The notes beneath the pieces were generated by a model, which searched no databases, was not told where the DNA came from, and saw only the letters and a program-made list of their open reading frames with translations. This document shows positions 36,601-45,812 of a DNA stretch of 64,000 nucleotides, one piece after another. The position numbers were made by a program, and so were the translations under genes. Numbering within the stretch: position 1 is the stretch's first letter; each line of letters starts with the position of its first letter. Source of the stretch: Casuarius casuarius (Eukaryota > Chordata > Aves > Casuariiformes > Casuariidae). Location of the stretch: the NCBI GenBank assembly GCA_003342895.1, contig PTFA01000086.1, positions 1-64,000 of the forward strand, given 5' to 3'.

Positions 36601-37204
36601 TGAGTTTACTATAGTACCTGACTGGATTTTGTATTACTGGGCAAATTATTTTCTTGTATATACTCCTCCCTTTCTTCCCTGACTTCCAGGGCTAGTCACC
36701 GATATAAATGACTTAATGTGGTACTGATTTTGGTCCTGAGCAAAGTGTCTCTATGGAATATNTTGTATCACTGAAATTTCAGATGGTCCTAAGGAAGTAT
36801 GTTGCCTGTGTGAGAAGTGGGTACAGCTGATCTCGAGAGAGTACTATGGTNAATAGCTCCTTTTGGGCTGACCGTTTTTTTTTTCTCTGTTTCATCTCAC
36901 TTTGGGGTTATGCACAGCCCTTTCCATAATGTAACATGGATTCTGTTCATTAATCTGGAGAAGAAAGAACCAAGTTAAACCATCTTCTGTGAGCAATTCT
37001 GGTTGTACATGAGAGCTTGTGTTGATCCGTGGCTGGGACTAGTCTCTAGAAGAGAACTTGCANGGATGCTGTGAATGCCTGGCTGTGTTGTGTAGTCTCA
37101 GAAGAAGCTGGGTAGACNGAATTCAGAGGCTGTGTAACCTTTGAATTCTCAGTCACATAAACTTGAAATAGGGATGGGATGTAAAAGAGATGCTGTAGTT
37201 CAAA
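33675..37204. other. Single-copy DNA, nothing firm
   Basis: A GT-rich patch at 34096-34130 is listed separately. At 34340-34410 a weak antisense SINE trace (GTGGGCTTTGAATCCTAAATC, GAGGTCTAACCACAG) is possible. The 131-codon minus-strand frame at 34321-34716 partly overlaps this trace and has no domain signature. Confidence 0.4.
34096..34130. repeat. GT-rich simple repeat
   Basis: GGTGTATGTGTGTGTGCGCA followed by CAAGTGTGTGTGGTG. It is an imperfect (GT)n tract, probably slippage-derived. Confidence 0.8.
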
Positions 37205-37275
37205 CAGGAGTTAATTGAGGGAATCCCTGCAGCTTGGATAGGGCTGGATGGTCATTTCTGGCCTGGTTGCTTGCT
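37205..37275 (+). repeat. CR1 LINE 3' end fragment
   Basis: ACAGGAGTTAATTGAGGGAA, then GGCTGGATGGTCATTTCTGGCC. This matches the 3' end of sauropsid CR1: caggagttaattcagggaag, then agactagatgatcataatggtcccttctggcct. The terminal short repeats expected after the last block are not adjacent. A similar stretch, CTTCTGTGAATCTGTGATAG, lies about 140 bases on (37418-37437). Confidence 0.5.
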
Positions 37276-37439
37276 TGGCAAACTGAAACCAGGTAGCTAC
37301 TTGTTAAAGAGGTGCAACAAGTATCTGCCAAGGATGATGTGGGCACCATTTCGTGCCTTGGGATAAACAGATGGATGGGGTTCATTCTGAGTTCTCTTGC
37401 AGTCTTGTTTTTCCTGTGCTTCTGTGAATCTGTGATAGC

Positions 37440-38027
37440 CTCTGGCCTAGAGCATGACTGAGCAGGCAGAATTTGGAAGAGCTGAGAATGGAAAAGTGGA
37501 ATGCAAGATCAAAGTGGGCAGGGAGGAATCTGGTCAATATTTATTGCTGGGGATCTAGAAAACACAGGTAGGGGAAGAGATAGCCAACGCTGAAGATAAG
37601 ATGGTGATTAGCCATAGCAGAAGTAAATTTCAACACAAGAAATCTTGCTGTTGTGCTGAAAAGATGGAGGCTTGTTGGCAGAAATGTTTTAAGATATTTG
37701 GTAGGATTAATATTCTACGCTGGATAGATGAAGGTGCTTGACAAAATACAGTTTGTCCTAAGCATTTTTTGACAGAATATATTTTATCCATATAAGGGCT
37801 TTAGCAGAATTGCCAGTGATGTCTCATGATGGATGGCAATATGAAGAGTTGTAAGAGCCTGACTATTAAAGAAAAGACCAGAGAACTTAGTGCTGTGGCA
37901 GTCTATTTGACTCTGAGTGGGTGGTTGGAAAGGGATGGGGACAGAGGATCTTCTAATGGCAATTTAATCATATGCCTTGTAGAAATAATGGGAATCCAGA
38001 GATGATTAAGGAAGAGATGAGAAAGAA
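37440..38027. other. Purine-rich DNA, possibly older LINE sequence
   Basis: The plus strand is unusually G/A-rich compared with the flanks and lies between two CR1-like fragments. I cannot align it to a CR1 consensus and see no reverse-transcriptase motif in any frame. Confidence 0.3.
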
Positions 38028-38205
38028 AAGGCATTTTGGAGAAATTTCCTCACAGAGAGGATGATTCATTTTGGACTGTGCTGTCAAAAGGCAGCTATGG
38101 AAACTGCAGCTGTGGATGTATTAAATAGGAGTCAGGCAGGTGCTTACTGGAAAAAATGTTAGGGATGGAAATAGGCACCAGTGGCGGTGGGAGGAATCCA
38201 CAGAG
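38028..38205 (+). repeat. CR1-like LINE 3' fragment
   Basis: AGAAATTTCCTCACAGAGAGG, ATGATTCATTTTGGACTG, AGCTATGGAAACTGCAGC, ATTAAATAGGAGTCAGGCAGG, TTAGGGATGGAAATAGG. The order resembles the CR1 3' region: aatttcctcacagtgaggatgatt, cactggaacagattgcc, gaggctgtggaatctcc, ttttaagagcaggttagaca, tcagggatggtctagat. Divergence is high. Confidence 0.4.
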
Positions 38206-39276
38206 CCAGCTTCCGGTTTTCAGTTACAGCAGTGAGTTATTCCACATTTGCATTGCAGATACGCAACTGTTCTCAGTCTGCAAAAATGCTTGGCTGCCAT
38301 GGACTTTCATGAACACATGCCCAAGAGGCCATGTTCACCGTCCCCTCTAACATTTTTAAAAAGGAAGAGGAGTATTAAATCCTAGGATGAAGGTAACAGC
38401 TTCAGGATGGAAAAGGCTGAGCAATGATGGTGTAACAGAAAGCAAAATTTGGCCCACATTGGGTTCCTCCAGTAGGGCTGCTTTTCTCATTAGTATCGCT
38501 AGCACTGAAGAGCATCTCTGACATATGATGGGATATCAGAAGTTTAGCCCTGTAGAGGAAAGGCATGGAATGATGGAGAGGGATATAATGGGGAGGAAAA
38601 CCCCAAACAACAAAGGGGATGACTTTGAGTATTTTTAGGAAGAGGAGTACTTTTAGGAAGAGGAGCTAAGGGGAATCCGAAATTTGCAGGCTGTTATTGG
38701 TGCCATGTTGACTTCAAAAGAGAGTTTAAATTGTCTAATATTCTGCACTCCAGGGGACTTGTTGAGATGTGAGTCTGGTAGTGAAACTGAAGGAGAAGCT
38801 TCCAAAACTGCTGTTCCCCCAAAACTGCATGCTTCCCTTAGCTCTCATTCTTCCCTTTGCTTCTCTCAATCCTGGCCTTTTGGATTCAGATCTCACGTAA
38901 TTGCAGATGTTACCGCTGCTTTCTGTGGAGTCACTCCTATTTATGCTAGCAGGAAACTGGGCCTGAGAATTTGCAGAGAAGGAAAAGTCACTGATCATAG
39001 GAGGGACAGCATAAAAATGTGAACTGCCGGAACTATTTACTAAGGTCGTTACTGCTTTCTTCCTGCACCTCAATGTGAGTCCATTGACTCAGGAATCATG
39101 TCTGGATGTCTCTGGGTCATAAATTGAAAGCAGTTTCAAGTTTGTCTCAGTGCAGCTCCATTACACCCGGATTTCTCTGTGCTGTCCCCCTTCCCTGCCT
39201 GCACACCAACCAACACAAAGATAGCTACAAAATACAGCTGTAATAATAAAAGCCTCAAGGTTATTTCAGAAGTCCA
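38206..39276. other. Single-copy DNA with a short tandem duplication
   Basis: The tandem duplication at 38627-38662 is listed separately. Overlapping 112-codon frames occur on both strands near 38684-39073; they shadow each other and neither has a recognised domain. No gene is called. Confidence 0.4.
38627..38662. repeat. 18-bp tandem duplication
   Basis: GAGTATTTTTAGGAAGAG (38627-38644) is followed directly by GAGTACTTTTAGGAAGAG (38645-38662), with one difference. The single mismatch suggests a fairly recent slippage duplication. Confidence 0.9.
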
Positions 39277-39367
39277 AGAGCCAGACCCTCAGCTGGTTCA
39301 AATCAGTGCAGATAAGTTCACTACACCGGAGAGACAGCAATTTTACACTGGCTGAAGATTTGTCCCT
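39277..39367. repeat. Hairpin (MITE-like) element, arms visible
   Basis: The left arm (39277-39308), AGAGCCAGACCCTCAGCTGG..., pairs with the right arm (39335-39367), ...TTTACACTGGCTGAAGATTT plus GTCCCT, over about 32 bases with mostly transition mismatches. This matches the sauropsid element with ends GGGCCAGATCCTCAGCTGG/CCAGCTGAGGATCTGGCCC and an inner AGCTCCATTGACTTCAATGGAGC core. Confidence 0.65.
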
Positions 39368-39464
39368 GAGATTCCTTTTTTCAAATAGCACAGGGAGAAG
39401 CTTGCTGGAGAGGGCTGAGAGGAACAGCATCCTGTTTTCTTTTGGGAGAGTTTAAGACTTTCTG

Positions 39465-39735
39465 ACTCAAATGTCAACCATCAATTTGTTATCTCCTGAA
39501 TACGGGGAATACAGTTTGCTTGGTAAAAAACACATCTGTTCTTCAGTTCCCTGGCACTTCTTTGAAAGCATGTCCAAGCTACCTGCCTAAATGCCTCCAC
39601 AAAATTAGGTTTCAGTTACATATGTTTCATTGTGTATTGCATGTTTCCATGGCACATTGAGTTGCCAAATAAAGCAATCTGCAGCACATTTAGTTTATCT
39701 TAAAGCCTTTTAAATCTGTCTCCTCAAAGCTTGAA
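39465..39735. promoter_or_regulatory. Candidate conserved regulatory element
   Basis: A repeat-free block following the hairpin element. It contains GTCAACCATCAATTTG, TATGTTTCATTGTGTATTGC, TTGCCAAATAAAGCAATCTG and TTTAGTTTATCTTAAAGCC. The texture (AT-rich, low CpG, word-rich) is like conserved non-coding DNA. Low confidence. Confidence 0.2.
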
Positions 39736-40838
39736 ATTCTCTTATTCGGGCATCCAGTGTTTTTGAAATCCCTATGCCAATAATTCTTAATGACGTGTGT
39801 GTCTAGCCAGAGTAATTCTCCTCATTCAATTTGCAATTTTCCAAGTCAATCCTTTCAGCATTGTGACTGTAGCAGTTTATTTTGCATTCTGAGACATGCA
39901 GCTCTCTTAAACAAAATGATCCTGACTTTACAGGCAAAGCGATGCTTTATAATGAAGGGCAACCAAACTTAGTTTGGGAAACTAGGGGTAGTATTATTTT
40001 TGCTTGCTTGCTCTCCTGGGCTCCAAGCTAACACACATCTATGTACACAGGCATGCACATACACCCTCCTTCCCTTGGCATTTGACATAAAGGACAAAAG
40101 CTGAGCCATTTCCCATTTGGCAGGATATTTAGTCTTTCCTCTTCAAAGAGCATGTTGGACTGAGGCTTGTATCTTATGCTGTTTCCCATGCTTAGGAGCT
40201 AATATCTGCAGTAACCGACAGAAACTCTACTGTTAAAGCCTAGACTCCTAGTTTATAGAGGCAGCATGCTCAGAGCGTCCTGAGGGACAGAAAGAGGCCC
40301 TTTGTAGTGCTTAATGGGCAACCTCGGCCATCTACTGAGAGCACACTGAGGGGCTCTGGGGGAAAATGTTTGCAGCTGCTCTCTGCTATAAAGAGGATTG
40401 CAACAACTGGGGTCTTTGGAAGGGGCTGGAGTAAAGAAAACTAGGTAGGAAATGGGAGTTTTCATCAGAACAATACAGAATGGACACGTGTATTTCTGTC
40501 TTCAGTGACCATTGTTACTTACATGCTTGTTTCATCCAGAAAACAAGAAGCTTTTGAACCCTGAATGAGGACTATTTACATGAGTTTAAGAGGTTTTACT
40601 TTGGCCACTGTGAAAAAAAGAATTTATAAGCCTCACTCATTTGATACATTTATTTTTGCCTGTTCTTTAGTACCATCGAAGGAACAGCTACATTTAAAGA
40701 TGTTTGTTTTAAGTTGGTACTCTAGATTGAAAGGGTTTTTCATCTGTTTCTGCCCTCCATTGGATATAACATTTTGCAGATGGCAGCATTTATCAGAATC
40801 CCNCTGCAGACTAGTTACTGGCATGGTGCCTTCAGAAA
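39736..40838. other. Single-copy DNA, nothing recognised
   Basis: No repeat family or gene is recognised. A 118-codon plus-strand frame (40565-40921) runs into the hairpin element at 40839 and includes an N; it has no domain signature. Confidence 0.4.
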
Positions 40839-40908
40839 CGGGCCACATCCACCCCCACTGCAGCTTCACTGAAGTCAGTGGAGTGACACCATGGGTAAAT
40901 CTGACCCA
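40839..40908. repeat. Hairpin (MITE-like) element, well preserved
   Basis: The 34-base left arm (40839-40872) and right arm (40875-40908) pair at about 21 of 34 positions, with many C/T-type mismatches. The centre CACTGA/TCAGTG pairs perfectly around two bases. The ends are GGGCCACATCCACCC and GGTAAATCTGACCCA. It matches the sauropsid element gggccagattcatccctggtgtaactccactgaagtcaatggagttacaccagggatgaatttggccc. Confidence 0.7.
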
Positions 40909-40921
40909 TCATCACAATTGA

Positions 40922-42694
40922 AGGAAACTTGTAAAGTGCTTCCTGAAGTATAATACTACACTCGGGGCACAATGGCTGGGTTGGGTCGTCTGGGTTGACT
41001 TGTTTGATGTAAATGTATTGAATTATATTTACTTTTCATGATTACTGAAAATTATTGGTTTGCGTTAAGAACCTCTTAGCTCTCTTAGTTCTGCTTCTCC
41101 AGTCCATGAGTGATTTAGGAACGAGCTTTCAAACATGCCATCTCAAATTGCAGTCACAGATTTGGGAATACAAACTATTTCGACAGCCAGAGATCGGGAA
41201 GGCGCCTGCTGTCCTGAGTGAAGCCAGATTAAGGTGTTTTTCTTTCTTTCAGGCATTCCGCAAAATGTAACACCTCTACCATATTGTTTCTCACCACTTC
41301 TCCTTTCCTGATTTTCTCAACACTCTCCTAAACTATGTGTTGTATAAGTCCCTCGGGGTGCTGGTCCTAAATGCTGCCTTTAATCACAAAGCACCTTACC
41401 TCACTAGATAGTCTTAGTGATTTCCATGGAACTGCTTATGGAGCACGGTATTGACAAGGCTTGGCAGAATCTGGCCTGTTTTGCCTAGGCCTAAGAATCA
41501 CAACTCCACGTCTGGGTGTTAGGTGCAGCTCCATTCGGAGAGACTGTTGTTCATTTCTCTCTCAGTTTATTTTTTCTCTAATACTTCATTTATAGAAAGG
41601 TGCAGAGTAGTGAGTGGGAAGTGACATAGGCCATGAGGCCAAAAATCAGGCTTAGTTAGGGAAGGAACTTTTTCATGTTTTTTTTGTTTTNTGGGAAAAA
41701 AGCTTTTGGGACAAAGCTTTTCATGCTTACCTTCAGCCAAAGTCACTTGTTTGGAAAGTTTGAAGAAAATTGGTTCAGAACTTCAATGAGTTAAGGGAGG
41801 CAAGAAGTAAAGGGAAATTTGATGTTTTAAAGACATTTTCCACCCTGCCCTATTATACAGAAGGAGTGGTCAGGAGTAAAAGAGAATTCCCCTTTGAAAG
41901 TGTTTACCACAGGGAGCCTACAGAGCACAATGTTTATCCAGCGCTGCTATGGAAAGCCCAGTTCCAGTCCTGCTGAAGACTTAAGTGAAATGAGAAAATG
42001 CAGATTTAACTGTCACTTGCCCATGTCCCCATTTTCTCTCTCCCTTCCTTTGCTCTTCTTATTCCTTGACAGATATTTGGGAAAGAGCTTAAATGTGATT
42101 TGACACTAAGGCCCTAGATGCCTAATTGGGCTCCCTCTATGGTATTTCAGCGAATGCTATCAATAATTTAGCCGACTAGCAGAGCATGGATAGTATTTGG
42201 TATAGGTTTTGACCATAGATAGCTTCTGTGATTCTAGGCTGTGAACCGCTATAGTGGAAAACAGCAGAGTTTCCTCTAAAAAGTGACCATCCAGGAACTG
42301 ANGCTGAAGGGAGTACCCAGGCTGTTCTCAGAAAGAGCCGTGGGGTGGGAAAGAGAGAGCACCTGAAAGATGTCAGTGTCATGACAGTGCCTGAGACAGC
42401 CTTCTCAGTGGTTAAACATATCTGAGGCATCAAGCTGGAAAAATACTTCAGAGATTTTGTAAGCTATAGNAAAAGTTCCAACTATTTAGCAAAGTTAATG
42501 CTGAGCTTGTCTGACTCATAGCACTAAAAAGCTGCTCCAAACAGTCTCACTGCTGAATCAATTAGCTCAGCGAGCACCCTTCCCATCAAAATAACATCTT
42601 CCCTTCTTGCTCAGTTTTAAGGCCTAATTCAATAACTTCATTAACCAAAATACATAGAGCTACGCTCCCTTTTGTACCCATTCCTGCCAAATGT
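40922..42694. other. Single-copy DNA with weak repeat trace
   Basis: At 41449-41478 the words TATTGACAAGGC and GGCAGAATCTGGCCTG look like the end of another hairpin element. Otherwise nothing is recognised. Confidence 0.35.
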
Positions 42695-42753
42695 TGCTCA
42701 CATGCTTCAAGTTCCCTTGCTTGCATGCTCACATGTTCGATTAAGTTCCCTTC
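42695..42753. repeat. Imperfect direct duplication of about 31-34 bases
   Basis: TGCTCACATG occurs at 42695-42704 and again at 42726-42735. AAGTTCCCTT follows in each copy, at 42709-42718 and 42743-42752. Spacing differs by three bases, so the copies have diverged by indel. Confidence 0.7.
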
Positions 42754-43164
42754 ACTGCTGGAGTTTGGAGCCTGTGCTNGAAGTCAAAATCCTTAGGATT
42801 AACCCTACTCAGTTAATATTTGTCCAGACATATAGTGCAGGGATGTTTGGNAGTGATAGCTCTCAGGACCAGGCAGGTGCTGCTGTGGAGGTGATCAGTT
42901 TGGGTAACGCAGCCAAGGGGAGCTGAACTGGGGGGTGGGTGAACTATGTGACTGTCCAGTCCAAAAGCACAGTGGGCTGCAGCTGCAGCTACAGCTGAAG
43001 AGGCTGGGCTAAGGCATGGGGGTCTGTAACACACAGTCAGCTCTGTATCCCCACAGAATGTACTTTACAACTTAATTTACAATTGGCACTGTGCCTGTAG
43101 CCTGCAAGCCCTCATCGCCTCTTTGGCCACCAAAATTGTCTGTAGGCCTCTTGAGCATGTTTTG
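42754..43164. other. Single-copy DNA, nothing recognised
   Basis: A CAGCTG-rich run lies at about 42977-42998. Apart from that no feature is seen. Confidence 0.4.
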
Positions 43165-43340
43165 ATTCCAGCAGATTTTTCTGTGTGCTATCTTGGTATT
43201 CATTGCAGCTATTTTATTTTTTATGATTAATTAGTCAATTATATGAAATTACCTTTTGCAATTAAAAGCATAATTTAGAAAAAAAAATTGAGCAGATAAT
43301 GCTCATTTGTCATTAAATTGCTTGTAACTGAAGCTGTTGT
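43165..43340. promoter_or_regulatory. Candidate homeodomain-rich regulatory element
   Basis: A dense AT-rich block with ATGATTAATTAGTCAATTAT, GAAATTACC, TGCAATTAAAAGCATAATTT and GTCATTAAATTG. It has about ten ATTA/TAAT motifs within 150 bases, several overlapping as TTAATTA. No repeat signature is present. This is the best homeodomain-type cluster in the window. Conservation and activity are inferred, not shown. Confidence 0.35.
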
Positions 43341-43720
43341 AGGGAGAGGTGCTTTTACTTTGTGTTTTTACTGCTGGATGAACAACACCGATAAAAATAA
43401 AACCCTAGCATAGTGCCTGGAGTGACTCAGACTTGTCCTTCAGTATTTAGGAGGAAAAGGATTTAGATTTGCAATTTGCATTGTTAATAAAGGGTATTTG
43501 GGCTTTGGGAGGTTGATGCAGCTCTGAGCTGAACTCTTGTAGCATAGAGTTGAAAGGACAGCGGATGTAACTAAGTGTTACTTCAGCTGTCGTGTAAAAG
43601 GGAATGTAAAATATGGTACCTTAAGAGTTGTTTCTTTCACGAAAAAGGAAGGACGAATCAGTTATTGCCTCTGTAATTGTTTAGTTATCCATCAGATGAC
43701 TGCAAACTGCATGTGTGTAC
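43341..43720. other. Single-copy DNA, nothing recognised
   Basis: No repeat, gene or RNA signature is seen between the ATTA-rich block and the repeat module at 43721. Confidence 0.35.
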
Positions 43721-43782
43721 ATTTCAAAGTGCTTTGGTGTAGACAGACACAGACCTTCGCTCCTGAAGAATTCAATGATTTG
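43721..43782. repeat. Sauropsid interspersed-repeat module
   Basis: AAAGTGCTTTGGTGTAGACA, then GACACAGACCTTCGCTCCTG, then AAGAATTCAATGATTTGCC. It resembles the common pattern gtgctgtacaaacacagagacagtccctgccccaaagagcttacaatct. The same module appears more clearly at 57321-57415. Confidence 0.35.
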
Positions 43783-44639
43783 CCCCATGGGAATTACTGG
43801 ACTTGCTGGAGTTCACTTAATGACACTGATGGGTCAATTCTCTGCCAGAGCCAACAACTCATCTTCATCATCTTCTCAACTTCACATCCACTAACGATCA
43901 GTCCTCATAATGAAGGCATTTTTCACCCTGCCAGGAGTCACAAGGAGAAAAATTGATTGACAGAGTTATCTGGATTGTAGTAATTAAATCAGGGCAGACA
44001 AATCCCTGCTCTCATTATATTTCAGACATGTCTGAACCATGAAAAACAGAGCTGAAGCACGCTGATTTGCTTCCTACAGTTCAAAATGTAGCATTAAATG
44101 TGGTATATGATACATAGTGTTGCTACCTACGTCTGTGGATAAATTAGAAAAGTATAATTGTAAATCACAAGGGCTCTAAATATGAATTTGGGGTTTAGCC
44201 ATCGTTAGGGAAATGTCCATCTCAAATGTTTAAAAACAGCTATTAACTACAAGGCATTAATATTTTTCAGGAAATTAACCTGAAAGCATACCACGCTTCC
44301 AAATGTACCTGGGCGCTCTCTGCAGTGCCTTGCATAACAACCGAATTGTCTGCACTAGTGAGGCAATGGAGATGGCAAGTAGAAATAGAGATGCAAAACT
44401 GTAAGATATACAGTACACAATTGGCACAGGCACAGGGTTAGTGGCTTGCACATATTTCTTGAAGCGGAATTCAGCTGTATAGTAATTGAGCTCTTGTTTG
44501 TAGATGAGAATGCAGATTTACATTGTAGAAAGCAGAAGAGAATTTAAAATGCTATTTGACTTCTGTCATTGGTGAATTACTTGTTGTGCAGCACTTGCCT
44601 TGAAGAAAGATGTGTGTGGGGATGTTCTTTGGGTAATGT
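43783..44639. other. Single-copy DNA, nothing firm
   Basis: GGGTCAATTCTCTGCCAGAG near 43830 could be a hairpin-element end but has no partner. No gene is recognised. Confidence 0.35.
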
Positions 44640-44835
44640 TGCAATCTGAATTTAAGAACTGTTCCTTAATTCTCCTTTTAAAGATTTTTTTCCTCCATCA
44701 GTTTATTAAGATGAGCCATTTTTCAGGTACTGTAAAATACTGTACCCATTTTAAACAGGATTATGCTGAATGAACTTGAATTAACATTAACCAGGTAATT
44801 AAGCTAATTCCATCTAGTTAATATTGGGTATGTAA
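44640..44835. promoter_or_regulatory. Candidate conserved regulatory element
   Basis: Repeat-free block with TCCTTAATTCTCC, TTTATTAAGATGAGCC, GAATTAACATTAACC, GGTAATTAAGCTAATTCC and TAGTTAATATTGGG. The abundant TTAAT/ATTAA words resemble a homeodomain or LEF-type enhancer. It lies 1.3 kb from the denser block at 43165, so both may belong to one regulatory domain. Confidence 0.28.
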
Positions 44836-44907
44836 GATGTACATTTAGACAGAGAGGCAGATTAGGGTTTAAAGCATAGGGCAAATTGATTCAGGAAATC
44901 TGGAGTC

Positions 44908-44996
44908 AGCGGGCCAGATGCTCAGCTAGTATAAATAGGGCATAAGTTTACTGAGCTCAGTTTAGAGCACCACCTTGCACTTACGGGGCACTTGGC
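44908..44996. repeat. Hairpin (MITE-like) element
   Basis: GCGGGCCAGATGCTCAGCTA plus GTATAAAT at the left and TTGCACTTACGGGGCACTTGG plus CCTG at the right. The ends GGGCCA and TGGCCT are inverted. The left end matches the GGGCCAGATCCTCAGCTGGTGTAAAT family also present at 39277; the inner GAGCTCAGTTTAGAGC is decayed. Confidence 0.55.
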
Positions 44997-45191
44997 CTGT
45001 ATGTAGTACATTTGAAAACAAACCTTAGTAAGTAATTCAGAAATGCAGATGACAGCTAGAAGTAGAATTGAGACAAGAGTGCATTAATCAAAAAATCATT
45101 TCAGAAGGAATGAAGGCTTCGGGGAGATAATGCCTATTCCCCTCACATGACTGCTTTCGTGGATTCTTCCACTTTAGCTTCATGAAATACA

Positions 45192-45230
45192 CAGATCCTC
45201 AGCTGGAATCAGATATCCGGGTCAGTGAGG
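45192..45230. repeat. Half hairpin element
   Basis: CAGATCCTCAGCTGGAATCAG is a near-exact match to the left end of the elements at 39277 and 44908. No right arm is recognised, so this is a truncated or half-decayed copy. Confidence 0.4.
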
Positions 45231-45604
45231 AAATGCTTTGCCTCTAGTGCCGCATGCACGTTTGGGGCTGTAGTACTGCTTCTGACTTTCTGGAACTCAG
45301 CAGAAACTGTCAGCACCCAGAGCAGATTCACAGCTCAAAGAACACGCAAATAAATACAGATAATTAAAGAAAGATTTTAAGTATATTTCTTTCAAATAAT
45401 TTTTTCCAAGACCTAAGCTTTTTATCACTTCTGACTTTCACATTTTATAACACAAGACTGTGTATTACAGGACTTTATGTAAGACACTTAAATTTAAAAA
45501 CAATCATGGTTTTGGATAAGCTTCCAGTGCCACTTTTCGCACAGTATTTTGCCAGTGCACTTTGATTCATATTGTCAGAAGTTCTTTTCAAGAAGCCTAT
45601 CCAA

Positions 45605-45782
45605 GCAGAGTGTTAAATGGATAAGGCATTGGGCTGNGAATCAGGGGATTTGACTAAACTCTTGGTCTCCAAAATTGTCAAACAGCCAATGACTTCAAGA
45701 GGCCAGGAGAACACCAATTAAATTATCTTCCCAGCTCTCTACCCTGTGATTGGAAAAGTAACTTCAAAATCTTCCTGAGTGT
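45605..45782 (+). repeat. tRNA-headed MIR/CORE-SINE-like element, split
   Basis: The head holds AATGGATAAGGCATTGG (45616-45632), which as I recall it equals the D-arm region of vertebrate tRNA-Arg(CCU), then GAATCAGGGGATT. A degraded B-box-like GACTAAACTCT follows at the expected distance. A second part (45730-45778), CCCAGCTCTCTACCCTGTGA plus TTGGAAAAGTAACTTCAAAA, matches the SINE body: cccagctctgccactgacttgctgtgtgaccttggacaagtcacttaac. About 65 bases between them are not SINE-like and may be an insertion. It cannot be an intact tRNA: acceptor stem, anticodon arm and T arm do not pair. Confidence 0.55.
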
Positions 45783-45812
45783 TTTTTTCTCTCCTTCCAT
45801 TAAGAATGACCA

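Noticed and set aside
38684..39073. Two 112-codon frames on opposite strands over the same DNA
   Set aside because: They shadow each other and neither resembles a known protein.
41231..41251. Pyrimidine tract ending TTTCAG before GCATTCCGC
   Set aside because: No supported exon or donor follows; treated as chance.
45605..45680. Possible tRNA-Arg gene or pseudogene
   Set aside because: Only the D-arm region matches; acceptor, anticodon and T arms do not pair and a SINE body follows, so it is called a SINE head.
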